DNA of 48,566 bases from an uncultured Treponema sp. (GTDB lineage: Bacteria > Spirochaetota > Spirochaetia > Treponematales > Treponemataceae), in assembly GCA_947177175.1 (NCBI GenBank), contig CAMWTK010000011.1, positions 1 through 48,566 of the forward strand, read 5' to 3'. Shown here piece after piece: positions 8,947-16,297 of this stretch. Below the pieces are notes generated by a model. It did no database searches and was not told the origin of the DNA. It was given only the letters and a program-made list of their open reading frames with translations. The stretch's first letter is position 1. Every line of letters starts with the position of its first letter. The translations under genes and the position numbers were made by a program.

Positions 8947-9756
8947 CACCCCGCCCCACGGAATATCGTAGCCGCGGCAGAGCGTGCTGTACTCGGACTC
9001 GTCCGCGGCCGTGCAGGCGGTGACGAAGAACGTCTTGTCGGCAGGAAGCGCGTCCGCCCGCAGGGGCGATTCCTGCGCGGCGTTCGCGCACTCCACGCGG
9101 ATTGCCTGATTCGCCACGCCCTCACGGCTGTCCACCACGCGCACCCCGTTCCCCGCCACGGCGGCAATCTCTTCCGCCACGTGCGTAAAATGCGTACAGC
9201 CCAGAATAATCGTATCACAGCCGTGCGCGGCAAAGAAATCCACGGCAGGCGCGACGGCGGCGCGGCGTTCCGCCGGTGTCGCCGTGAACAGCTCATGCTC
9301 CACGAACGCAATCAGCGCCGGGTCGCCACGGCTGAACACGCGGCAGTCCCGCGCAAAGTCGCGGATCAGGCGCGCGCAGTACGGATGGCGCACGGTAGCG
9401 TTGGTCGCCAGAAGCCCAATCGTCCGGTTTCTGCTCACGGCGGCGGCGAGCTTGATGGCGGGCACCGTGCCCACAATCGGCGTGTGGGGGAACAGCGCGC
9501 GCACGTCATCGAGCGACGTGACGCTAATTGTGTTGCAGGCAATCACGACCGTGCGCGGCCGCCACCGCGCAATAATCCGGCGGATCGTGGCGGCGGCACA
9601 GCGGGTCACCTCGGCAGGAGACTTCTCGCCGTAGGGAAAATGCGCCGTGTCGCCCAAGTACACGCACCGCGCCGACGGCATCTTCTCCTTGAGCGCGAGC
9701 ATATACGGAATGCCGCCCGTCCCGCTGTCCAAAAACGCAAAGTCAATGCCGCCCAT
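8908..9756 (-). CDS. murI: Glutamate racemase
   Basis: MurI (282 aa) makes D-glutamate for peptidoglycan. The two catalytic cysteines are visible in the family motifs ACNTISV (first half) and GCTHF (second half), with the substrate loop LDSGTGGIPYM and LGDTAHFPYGEKS. The start follows the stop of the zinc-ribbon gene by six bases, so the two are cotranscribed and probably translationally coupled through an AGGCGG sequence. The 3-prime end overlaps icd by 39 bases in tail-to-tail arrangement. Confidence 0.95.
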   Translation of the reverse strand: MGGIDFAFLDSGTGGIPYMLALKEKMPSARCVYLGDTAHFPYGEKSPAEVTRCAAATIRRIIARWRPRTVVIACNTISVTSLDDVRALFPHTPIVGTVPAIKLAAAVSRNRTIGLLATNATVRHPYCARLIRDFARDCRVFSRGDPALIAFVEHELFTATPAERRAAVAPAVDFFAAHGCDTIILGCTHFTHVAEEIAAVAGNGVRVVDSREGVANQAIRVECANAAQESPLRADALPADKTFFVTACTAADESEYSTLCRGYDIPWGGVLEPLRDFVDVFP

Positions 9757-9762
9757 CGCCGC

Positions 9763-10038
9763 CTATTCCCCGAACAGCCCCGCAAACGCCGTGCGGGCAT
9801 TCCGCGCGGCATCATCCGCCGCGCCGTCAAACTGCGCCCGCGCCCTGAACGAATCGCAGAAATTCGCGCGCTCCTTGTCGCGCACTTCCTCGTCCACCGT
9901 CTCATGGCAGCCGTAATGGCTTTCCGGCGCATAAAACCGGCAGTTCCTGCACACGTGCAGATCCGCCCCGCAGACGGCACAGGTCGCCGTGCGGTAGATC
10001 GCGGCAGACGGCAGGGGTGTCTTGCATTTCCAGCACAT
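9763..10038 (-). CDS. Small zinc-ribbon protein
   Basis: A 91-aa protein starting MCWKCKTPLP with further cysteine pairs CAVCGADLHVCRNC and a lone C in HYGC, which together could build a zinc ribbon. The C-terminal half is charged (ETVDEEVRDKERANFCDSF) and looks alpha-helical. Function unknown; small treponemal proteins of this kind are usually annotated hypothetical. The gene has a TGn-extended -10 box five bases before the ATG and no ribosome site. It leads the murI transcript. Confidence 0.75.
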   Translation of the reverse strand: MCWKCKTPLPSAAIYRTATCAVCGADLHVCRNCRFYAPESHYGCHETVDEEVRDKERANFCDSFRARAQFDGAADDAARNARTAFAGLFGE

Positions 10039-10043
10039 ACCCT

Positions 10044-10072
10044 ATGGTAGCACAGAACGCGCGATTGTGCCA
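10044..10072 (-). promoter_or_regulatory. Promoter of zinc-ribbon/murI unit, leaderless
   Basis: Minus strand: TGGCAC (10067-10072), 17 bases, TACCAT (10044-10049) with a preceding TGC extended -10 motif, then five bases (AGGGT) and the ATG at 10038. Confidence 0.6.
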
Positions 10073-10158
10073 GTGACCCGGACGTGGACGCGAAAACCGC
10101 GCGAAAACTGGTCGGAAAACTACAAAAAAAACAGTATATTCTCCGCGGTGTATAGTAT

Positions 10159-10182
10159 GATGAAATCATCTCATATTTCATC
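10159..10182 (+). promoter_or_regulatory. Inverted repeat upstream of the ribosome site
   Basis: GATGAAAT (10159-10166) and ATTTCATC (10175-10182) form a perfect 8-base inverted repeat with an 8-base centre. It lies between a TATAGT -10-like box (10151-10156) and the GGAGG ribosome site (10184-10188), so it could be an operator or a leader hairpin. Confidence 0.4.
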
Positions 10183-10194
10183 TGGAGGTAAATC

Positions 10195-10815
10195 ATGATG
10201 AAGAAAATTTCAAAACTCGCCCTGCTCGCAGCGGCGACGGCATTCCTGCTCGCGGCGTTCCCCGCGTGTGACAATGATGACGGCAACGAGACCGAACTGG
10301 ACAACAATGGTGGGAACACCGGCGGTGATGACGACAGCGACAACAACAGTGGTAATGATGGCTCAGGTGACAGCTAGAAAATCCTCGCCGTTACTTACGA
10401 CTTGACAGACGGATTACCAGCATCCATTACTACTACCGATGCTTTTATAAGTGCTGACTGGCAGGCACCAACGGCGACCCCTGCAACGAACGACGTAACG
10501 TTCTCATGGGTTACAACGACAACTCGCAAGGTCAAGAGCAACAACGGACTGCAATTCTCAAACGGAACGTCACCCGAAGAGGCAATCAAGTTATCTGCGG
10601 AAGAAAACATTACCGCTAAAGTAACGTATAAGTTTGCAGGTGCTTATGCTGCTGACAAAATTCGTGAAATTGATGTCGGAGATAAAGTTTCCCAAATGGA
10701 ATCCACAACCGATAAGGACACCACCTACGAAATTACCTGTTCTGCCACAAAAGAGGTGAGCATCAAAGCGAACGGTGTGAAAATTTTGAAGATTGAGACT
10801 GCCGCCGCGAACTAA
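10195..10815 (+). pseudogene. Lipoprotein gene interrupted by an in-frame TAG
   Basis: From the ATG at 10195 (strong GGAGG site seven bases upstream) the frame encodes a lipoprotein signal with lipobox AAFPAC, then an Asn/Asp/Gly-rich linker, and hits TAG at 10375-10377. The same frame continues with no further stop to 10815 as a 145-residue Thr-rich beta-type domain beginning KILAVTYDLTDGLPAS and ending VKILKIETAAAN. Without the TAG it would be a coherent 206-aa surface lipoprotein: signal, flexible spacer, binding domain. A single substitution (for example from CAG) explains it. The domain resembles accessory domains of secreted treponemal carbohydrate-active proteins only in general character; function unknown. 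It may be a recent pseudogene, a sequence error, or be read through. Confidence 0.65.
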
Positions 10816-10869
10816 TCCGCACTCCCCGCCGCGCGGGAGCAACGGCGCGGCAGACAAACCAAGCAAACA

Positions 10870-10902
10870 AAGCCCGCAGTTTTTGAAAGTTTCTGCGGGC
10901 TT
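10870..10902 (+). terminator. Hairpin after the lipoprotein gene
   Basis: AAGCCCGCAG (10870-10879) pairs with CTGCGGGCTT (10893-10902), 55 bases after the stop. It has no long T run and is followed at once by a second hairpin. Confidence 0.65.
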
Positions 10903-10903
10903 C

Positions 10904-10937
10904 CCGCCCGTGCCGCAGGGTGCGGGCGGTTTTCTTT
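10904..10937 (+). terminator. Second, T-tailed terminator
   Basis: CCGCCCG (10904-10910) pairs with CGGGCGG (10923-10929) and is followed by TTTTCTTT. Together with the previous hairpin it makes a double terminator at the border of a gene-poor repeat island. Confidence 0.75.
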
Positions 10938-11042
10938 ACGGCGCACACGTTTTGGCAGAAAACACGCCGGGACAAGCAAAACGCCGCGCGTTTTCGCCCA
11001 AAACACAGCAAGGCGGAAAAAAACGACATCGGGTGGTGCTTC

Positions 11043-11365
11043 CCCAACGCGAAAGTAAACAAAAACCGAAATTTTGTTGCTCGCCCAACGCGAAAGCGGG
11101 GAGCAAACAAAAAATTGTTCGCTCCCCAACACGTTTTTGCCAAACGGCAAAACGCCGTTGCTTGTCCCAGCGCATTTTCCCCGAACGGCAATTTGCCGTT
11201 CCTTGCCCCGACACGTTTTCCCCAAACGGCAAAATGCCGTTGCTAGCCTGAACATATTTTCCCTGAACGGCAACTCGCTGTTCCTCGCCCGGGCACATTT
11301 TCTTCAAACGGCGGAATGCCCTTCCTCGCCCCAGCGCATTTTCCCCAAACGGCAAAAACCTTGCC
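11043..11365 (+). repeat. 41-bp tandem array A with internal palindromes
   Basis: A degenerate tandem array with exact 41-base period: TTTT blocks recur at 11134, 11175, 11216, 11257, 11298 and 11339, and CCCAAC blocks at 11043, 11084 and 11125. Each good unit holds a short palindrome such as AACGGCAAAATGCCGTT. Weaker traces extend left to about 10940. All reading frames rotate because 41 is not a multiple of three, so it is not a protein repeat. Together with the element at 11380 it fills the roughly 900 bases between the lipoprotein and the pentapeptide gene, in which I see no gene. Confidence 0.8.
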
Positions 11366-11379
11366 TCAAAACACAAATC

Positions 11380-11506
11380 GGGGTCTTGGGGTGCAACCCC
11401 AAGCCGTGCTGGGGAAAGGGTGGGGTTTGGGGAGGGGAAACCCCCGCTTCGGCAGTAGAGGGGGTTCCCCTCCCCAAGACGTTTCTCCCGCTTCCAAGCG
11501 GGAAAA
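11380..11506 (+). repeat. Dispersed double-hairpin element, copy 1
   Basis: About 127 bases starting CGGGGTCTTGGGG. Hairpin 1 is CTTGGGG/CCCCAAG; a conserved linker (TGCTGGGGAA, GGGTGGGG) leads to hairpin 2, TTGGGGAGGGGAA (11427-11439) with TTCCCCTCCCCAA (11465-11477) around a loop containing CGCTTCGG. The segment after it (CTTCCAAGCGGGAAAA) is also shared. A second copy lies at 47996-48123 on the other strand. Further fragments of related sequence (GGGGTAGCGA, TTTCCAAGCGGGAAAAAC) continue to about 11670. Confidence 0.8.
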
Positions 11507-11681
11507 AAGACGGAAAAAAGTTGCCCGGGGCGTTGCGGGGCAATCGCGTCTGCCCCTTACAAAAACAGCGTTCCCCGCAGAGGGGGTAGCGAAAGCCCCG
11601 CAGGGGCTGGAGCGAGGGGGAGACTTCCCCCACAAGAAGCATCCGCTTTCCAAGCGGGAAAAACAAACCGCGCCGCCCCCC

Positions 11682-11710
11682 TTGCACAAACCCGCGCTAT
11701 CCCGTAGAAT
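11682..11710 (+). promoter_or_regulatory. Promoter of pentapeptide/MBL operon, leaderless
   Basis: TTGCAC (11682-11687), 17 bases, TAGAAT (11705-11710), then six bases and the ATG at 11717. No ribosome site is present. Confidence 0.75.
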
Positions 11711-11716
11711 TCCCCC

Positions 11717-12397
11717 ATGTTCAGCTGGAAAAAATGCGCCTGTCCCGGGTGCACGAAGAACGCCGTCTCCGACTTTGACGGCGACGGGCATATCATCGAC
11801 GGCGACTACTGCCTGATGCACGCGAGCGACCCCGACGGCATCACGCGCAGGATGCACCATTTCATCAACCACACGGACAAGATTATCGGGCTGAACGCGA
11901 GCGGGGTCATGTTCAGCAATATCCAGGACTTCAGGCTCACCGGCAAGCGGTTCTACGGCTGCAATTTCTCGCAGTGCGTGTTCCGCGGGCTGCACGCGCG
12001 GGGATTCCGCTGCCGGATGACGACGTTCGACTTTGCGGTGTTCATCGACTGCGACCTGCTGGAGAGCAACATGCAGTTCACGTCGTTCGCGGGCGCGAAA
12101 TTCAGCCACGTGCTGTTCACGGGAAGCGACATGATTCAGGATAACTTCACGGGGCTGGAGTCATTCCAGTCGTCGTTCGACGACTCCGACCTGTACAACT
12201 CGCGCTTCGTCAAGGCGCGGCTCATCGACACGTCAATCCGCAACTGCAACATCAAGAAGACCGTCTTCCGCGAGATCGAGCAGCAGAACCTGTCGTTCAA
12301 GCTGTCCAACACGAACGAGGCGATTTTTGACGAGCGCGGCAGCGCGCTGTTCACGGGCATGAAAAAACTGGACAACCCCGTGGGGGCGCGCGTATGA
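11717..12397 (+). CDS. Pentapeptide-repeat protein
   Basis: A 226-aa protein. The N-terminus has a cysteine cluster (CACPGCTKNAV, later YCLMH) that may bind zinc. The body shows right-handed beta-helix pentapeptide periodicity, A/C/S-[DNS]-[LF]-x-x, as in FYGCNFSQCVFRG, FIDCDLLESNMQF, TSFAGAKFSHVLF and SDLYNSRFVKARL. Such proteins are structural or protein-binding; the specific role is unknown. It overlaps the downstream MBL-fold gene by ATGA, so the two are a translationally coupled pair. It has a leaderless promoter directly after the repeat island. Confidence 0.85.
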   Translation: MFSWKKCACPGCTKNAVSDFDGDGHIIDGDYCLMHASDPDGITRRMHHFINHTDKIIGLNASGVMFSNIQDFRLTGKRFYGCNFSQCVFRGLHARGFRCRMTTFDFAVFIDCDLLESNMQFTSFAGAKFSHVLFTGSDMIQDNFTGLESFQSSFDDSDLYNSRFVKARLIDTSIRNCNIKKTVFREIEQQNLSFKLSNTNEAIFDERGSALFTGMKKLDNPVGARV

Positions 12398-12990
12398 AAA
12401 TCTATTTCCACCTGAACCTCGACACGTTCTCCAACACCTACATCGTGGTGGACGAGGCGAGCAAATGCGCACTCATCATCGACCCCGGCAAGCCGACCAA
12501 CGAGATGATCAAGCAGATCGAGACAGACGGCTACTGGCTCTGCGCCGCGCTGATCACGCACAACCACGAAGAGAACACGCGCGGGCTTGCCACGCTCATG
12601 CGGATCTACGACCTGCCCATCTACGCGGCGGACCTTGACGTGTCCGGCTCGGCGGAGACGACGATAAAGGGCGACGGCACGCTCCGCTTCGGCGGCATTA
12701 CCGTGGAGTACATTTCCGTCCCCGGGCACACGGCGGACTCAATCGTCTACAAAATCGGCTCGGTGCTGTTCACGGGCGATGCCATCAGCGCGGGGGAGAT
12801 TGGCGAGACGACCAGCACCTACGCGAAGGACCTGCTGTGCCGCGGCATCCGCACGAAGATCTTTACCCACCCCGACGACACCGTGATCATGGCGGGGCAC
12901 GGCCCGATGACATCCGTCGGCGCGGAAAAGAAATACAACCTTGACGCGCACCAGCCGATGCCGCGCGAGAGCCTGTTCATCGGCTTATGA
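12394..12990 (+). CDS. MBL-fold hydrolase-like protein with altered metal motif
   Basis: A 198-aa metallo-beta-lactamase-fold protein of glyoxalase-II-like layout: NTYIV strand, IDPGKPT, the HxHxDH-position motif, PGHTADS, TGDAIS and a C-terminal GHGPMTS. The usual metal motif HxHxDH reads HNHEEN (in THNHEENTRG), so the second-metal Asp-His pair is replaced by Glu-Asn, while the other ligands (PGH, GDA, GHG) are kept. It may be mononuclear or a non-enzymatic relative. It starts by ATGA overlap with the pentapeptide gene and its end overlaps the convergent lipoprotein gene by 14 bases. Confidence 0.8.
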   Translation: MKIYFHLNLDTFSNTYIVVDEASKCALIIDPGKPTNEMIKQIETDGYWLCAALITHNHEENTRGLATLMRIYDLPIYAADLDVSGSAETTIKGDGTLRFGGITVEYISVPGHTADSIVYKIGSVLFTGDAISAGEIGETTSTYAKDLLCRGIRTKIFTHPDDTVIMAGHGPMTSVGAEKKYNLDAHQPMPRESLFIGL

Positions 12991-14671
12991 GCCATACCCT
13001 GCCCGCCGCAAGGTTCCAGCGGTCGCCCACGTACTCGTCAAGCAGCGTGGAGGCAGAGACGAAGCCCTCCGCGCCCGTCGCGATGATGTAGTCGGCGAGT
13101 GACTTTACCTGCGTCTGCGAATGGTATGCCTTTGCCTTGCTCACGTAATACTCCGCAATCGCGCTGACCGGGCGCTCAAGCATGTACGCCATAAACTCGT
13201 TCTTCATCAGGTACTCGTCCTGCACGTCGTAGCCGAGCGTGGGCGTGACCTGAAAATACCGCTTGAGGTAGGCGAGCGTCTGCGGGTCGATCGTGTAGTA
13301 AATGGAGGCGACGGCATTCCTGAACGCGTCGTCCACAAAGAAAATGCCGTGCCACCCCTCATGCGCCACAAACTGGCGGCGCAAGGCGGGGGACGATTCC
13401 TGCGACACCGAGATGACCGCGCCGCTGCCCGCGCCCACCGAGCCGTCGGGCTGCTGCACGAGCACGCCGTTGCGCACCAGAATTTCATACAGCAGCCGTT
13501 CCTTTTTGTTGAGCGGGAAACGCGCGGCACGAGCTGCCTCAAAGAAAGCGGCAAGGGATTCCGCGCGGTAATCGTGGGCGTTGTACCCGTGCTTCCCCGC
13601 CAGAAAATCGTCGTTCATCAGGCGGCCGCGGTAACCCGCTTTCTCCACAAAATAGGCGAGCCGGCGGAAAAAATCGTCCTGTACCGCATAGTTCGCCGTG
13701 TCAAAGAACAGCACGCCGGGAAAGCGATCCCACTCAAACAGCTCGTAGTCGTTCCCGCGCCAACGGTCCCGCGGCCATGCCATGATCAGCCCAGGATCAA
13801 CGCGGATAGGCGCGACGACAAAACGGGTGCCCGCGCTGAACACAAGCAGCTCCGGGTCGCTTGCGCGCACGAACAGCGCGGCGACTTTCACCTCGTTCTC
13901 ATCAACCGTCACCGGCGAAAACGGCGACTTGAGCGCGGCGCACGGAATGACCACGCCCCCGCCGTCAGGACGGACGGTCAGCCGCTCGCCGCCGACCGTC
14001 AGCACGACCGGCGCGCGGTCATGCTCCGCGTCGGTACGGCGGAAATGCACCGCAATCTGCGGCGGAATTGACTGCGCGGTCGCCGTCGTGTTGAGCGCAA
14101 GCGGAACGCCCGTAAAATCAGTCTTAAAATACGGCTTCTCAATCGTGCCGCCGTTCGGGGCGAACGCGAACAGCGGAATCTCCTCCCGGAAGTCAAAGCC
14201 GACCCGCGCGGGAACGACCTTTGCCGAAAGCACCGTGCAGCGCGCGTCGGTCTTGACGTAAAACCCGGCGGGCAGCGGCGACGACTTGCCTAGACAGAAC
14301 GCGACCGAAAACGAAAGCCGCGCGAACTGCGAGAAATCCGCCGAAACCTGCGGGTGCGACGCGCGGTCGGCGGCAAGCCCGAACGCCGAGAAATCCTCCG
14401 CATACAAAAAGCCGATGCCGCTCTGCCCCGCCTGCTTCTGGCTCCTGACCGCAATCGTGACCTGCACGGCGGCATCTCCGTGCGCGGCAACATAGTCCCG
14501 CAACGCCTGCCGCTGCGTCGCCGTAAACGAAAAGCACTGCATCCCGTCTGAAACGAACGATGACACCGGCTCAAGCGGTACGCCGGGAACTTCCAGCGCA
14601 AACGACGCGCTCCGGGAGCAGGATATGAGCAGCGCACCGAGCAGCAGTGAAAGAAACACGTTTTTTATCAT
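12977..14671 (-). CDS. Lipoprotein with HExxH zinc-metalloprotease motif
   Basis: A 564-aa protein starting MIKNVFLSLLLGALLISC, a lipoprotein signal with lipobox LISC. The first 300 residues are beta-rich. In the C-terminal third VAHEGWHGIFF contains HEGWH, a match to the HExxH zinc site, and NEFMAYMLERP downstream could supply the third (Glu) ligand of a gluzincin-type site. An envelope metalloprotease is inferred; no named family is recognised. The start at 14671 (or the adjacent ATG at 14674) is chosen because GGAG lies just upstream; an earlier in-frame ATG lacks a site and would bury the signal peptide. It is a single-gene unit, convergent with the MBL gene. Confidence 0.75.
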   Translation of the reverse strand: MIKNVFLSLLLGALLISCSRSASFALEVPGVPLEPVSSFVSDGMQCFSFTATQRQALRDYVAAHGDAAVQVTIAVRSQKQAGQSGIGFLYAEDFSAFGLAADRASHPQVSADFSQFARLSFSVAFCLGKSSPLPAGFYVKTDARCTVLSAKVVPARVGFDFREEIPLFAFAPNGGTIEKPYFKTDFTGVPLALNTTATAQSIPPQIAVHFRRTDAEHDRAPVVLTVGGERLTVRPDGGGVVIPCAALKSPFSPVTVDENEVKVAALFVRASDPELLVFSAGTRFVVAPIRVDPGLIMAWPRDRWRGNDYELFEWDRFPGVLFFDTANYAVQDDFFRRLAYFVEKAGYRGRLMNDDFLAGKHGYNAHDYRAESLAAFFEAARAARFPLNKKERLLYEILVRNGVLVQQPDGSVGAGSGAVISVSQESSPALRRQFVAHEGWHGIFFVDDAFRNAVASIYYTIDPQTLAYLKRYFQVTPTLGYDVQDEYLMKNEFMAYMLERPVSAIAEYYVSKAKAYHSQTQVKSLADYIIATGAEGFVSASTLLDEYVGDRWNLAAGRVWLISR

Positions 14672-14722
14672 CATCGCACTCCTCGCACCGCGCGCCGTTC
14701 CGGGCGATGCCATACGCCCATA

Positions 14723-14752
14723 CTACACTTTTTTTTGCCGTTGCGCTATAGT
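14723..14752 (+). promoter_or_regulatory. Likely leaderless promoter
   Basis: TATAGT (14747-14752) ends seven bases before the ATG at 14760; the -35 is weak (CTACAC, 18-base spacer). No ribosome site is seen. Confidence 0.45.
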
Positions 14753-14759
14753 CTTTGTG

Positions 14760-15212
14760 ATGGACGCGCGGACAGAAACGGTGATTATTCCCCACCCCAA
14801 CGAACAGAACAAAATCGCGGAACTCCAGCGGCAGATACTGCGCGATGTGCAGGCGCATGCGGCGGACGGCGAAGTGTGGCTGCCGCTGTTTCCGCCTTAC
14901 GTGCGCGCCCTTGCCGAAAACGCCGTCGTGAACGCATGCACGATTACCCAAGCCCGCCGCGACGGCGACCGCATCGTGCTTGACGCGGAAGCCACCACGC
15001 CAATGGGCACGGCTCACCTCACGCTGCCGATAGCACAGCGGCTTGCCACGCCCCCCGCCGCAGACGACGCGCCGCCCCTGCCCGCAACCGACGCGCTCCC
15101 CCTCAGGCTGCCCGTGTTCCGCATAGCGCGCGTGGCATTCACGCAGACCGAAACGCGCACGGACTGGACCGTACTCGAAAGCAAATGGGTAAAAGCGAAG
15201 AAAATAAAGTGA
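14760..15212 (+). CDS. Hypothetical protein
   Basis: A 150-aa protein starting MDARTETVIIPHPNEQNK. It has no signal peptide or membrane segment. A helical start (KIAELQRQILRDVQA) is followed by WLPLFPPYVRAL, a beta-rich middle, an Ala/Pro-rich insert (about 105-120) and a basic tail KWVKAKKIK. I do not recognise the family. The start is set by the -10 box seven bases upstream and by divergent spacing from the lipoprotein gene. It ends before a long hairpin shared with the convergent lipoprotein gene at 15301. Confidence 0.6.
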   Translation: MDARTETVIIPHPNEQNKIAELQRQILRDVQAHAADGEVWLPLFPPYVRALAENAVVNACTITQARRDGDRIVLDAEATTPMGTAHLTLPIAQRLATPPAADDAPPLPATDALPLRLPVFRIARVAFTQTETRTDWTVLESKWVKAKKIK

Positions 15213-15250
15213 TACAAATGCGATTGGTTCTGTACACGGCAGCATACAAA

Positions 15251-15294
15251 ACGGCCTTGCAACGGCATTTTCTTGTATGCCGTTGCAAGGCCGT
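15251..15294. terminator. 17-bp perfect hairpin between convergent genes
   Basis: ACGGCCTTGCAACGGCA (15251-15267) is perfectly complementary to 15278-15294 around a 10-base loop. It has no T run, but its place between two converging genes suggests a bidirectional terminator. Its core AACGGCATTTT resembles the palindromes of array A. Confidence 0.6.
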
Positions 15295-15300
15295 CTGCGG

Positions 15301-15783
15301 TCAGTTAAATGTCGGAATTGACTGCTGAATGATATTGCCCGTCGAATCCATAAAGACGAATGTCTGCGTCTGGTACATCCACCGCAACGTCAAGACCGCA
15401 CCCGGCTTCAAGTCGGCAAGCTGCGTCAGGCGCAACTCGGTTTCCCGGTACTGCACCACGGGCTTGCCCTGCGAATCCTTCCCGGTGACCACAGGACACT
15501 GCAACGTGAACACAATCGGCTTTCCATTGAGCTTTACGTAAAGCGGATTCACATACACGGTTTCCCCGCCGAATCCCATAAAGCCCGCCTTGTACACCGC
15601 GCCCGTCGCCTCACCGTTCACATGCGTGACGAAAATCGTCCCCACGTTCGGGTCTTTCGTCAGGTTCAGCGCGATAGTATCGCTGCCTTCCATGCCATAC
15701 TGCCGCACCTCGTTCGACATACACCCCGAAAACATTACCGCAAGCGCGGCAAGAACCATAGCATATCCGATGCTCCGTTTCAT
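15301..15783 (-). CDS. Small lipoprotein, unknown function
   Basis: A 160-aa protein with signal MKRSIGYAMVLAALAV and lipobox MFSGC. The mature part is beta-rich (IALNLTKDPNVGTIFVTHVNG, then VLTLRWMYQTQTFVFM) with no known motif. The start at 15783 is chosen for its GGAGG site; the longer upstream frame has none. It is divergent from an XRE-type regulator, and the shared intergenic region holds an inverted repeat overlapping the candidate promoter (TTATGT, 18 bases, TGC-TATTAT at 15842-15871), so it may be that regulator's target. Confidence 0.75.
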   Translation of the reverse strand: MKRSIGYAMVLAALAVMFSGCMSNEVRQYGMEGSDTIALNLTKDPNVGTIFVTHVNGEATGAVYKAGFMGFGGETVYVNPLYVKLNGKPIVFTLQCPVVTGKDSQGKPVVQYRETELRLTQLADLKPGAVLTLRWMYQTQTFVFMDSTGNIIQQSIPTFN

Positions 15784-15854
15784 ACCAAATTCCTCCAAAA
15801 GATAAGTATGATGATAGTTACCATGCTGTATGCAATGTCGCATAATAGCACTGT

Positions 15855-15896
15855 GTTAGTATATTACATAACTTCGCGCTTATAGTCAATACTAAC
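15855..15896. promoter_or_regulatory. Inverted-repeat operator candidate between divergent genes
   Basis: GTTAGTAT (15855-15862) and ATACTAAC (15889-15896) are perfect inverted copies, 34 bases centre to centre (about three helical turns). The left copy overlaps the spacer/-35 region proposed for the lipoprotein gene, the right copy the -35 region proposed for the XRE gene. Confidence 0.5.
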
Positions 15897-15911
15897 TTTT
15901 AGCAATATCCT
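15883..15911 (+). promoter_or_regulatory. Candidate promoter of the XRE gene
   Basis: TAGTCA (15883-15888), 17 bases, TATCCT (15906-15911), eight bases before the ATG; no ribosome site. Weak hexamers. Confidence 0.4.
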
Positions 15912-15919
15912 GTGCCGTA

Positions 15920-16240
15920 ATGAACGAACTCCCCATAGAACTGATCGTCAAGGAGAACGTAAAGTCGCTCCGCAAAAAACTCGGCTGGAGCCAAGAACTG
16001 CTCGCCGAAAAGACCGGCGTTTCCGCACCGTACATCACGCAGATTGAGGCAGGAAAGCGCACCCCCTCGCTTGACATCGTTGAGCGGCTCGCCTCCGCGC
16101 TCGGGGTCGAGTACAAATCGCTCTTTGAGCCGAACGATTCGCCCCACGCTTCCCCTGCGGACGATTTCTCCCGCCACCTGCTCGAATCAAAGCTGATTGC
16201 CGCCGTGACCGACACCATCCGCCGGGAATTCATGGGCTGA
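15920..16240 (+). CDS. XRE-family HTH transcriptional regulator
   Basis: A 106-aa protein with a classic Cro/CI helix-turn-helix at about residues 10-65: VKSLRKKLGWSQELLAEKTGV, SAPYITQIEAGKRTPS and DIVERLASALGV are the canonical positions. A short C-terminal helix (about 75-106) may dimerise. A DNA-binding autoregulator is likely. It is divergent from a lipoprotein gene across an inverted repeat, and upstream of an NlpC/P60 gene on the same strand, both plausible targets. Confidence 0.88.
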   Translation: MNELPIELIVKENVKSLRKKLGWSQELLAEKTGVSAPYITQIEAGKRTPSLDIVERLASALGVEYKSLFEPNDSPHASPADDFSRHLLESKLIAAVTDTIRREFMG

Positions 16241-16297
16241 TTCCGCGCCGCAATGAACTCGGCTTCACTTTTCGCGCCGTTCTTCCGAAAAAGAGAT

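Noticed and set aside
10793..11816. Several overlapping plus and minus ORFs in the repeat island
   Set aside because: They overlap one another on both strands, follow the 41-bp array and the hairpin element, and show no signals for translation.
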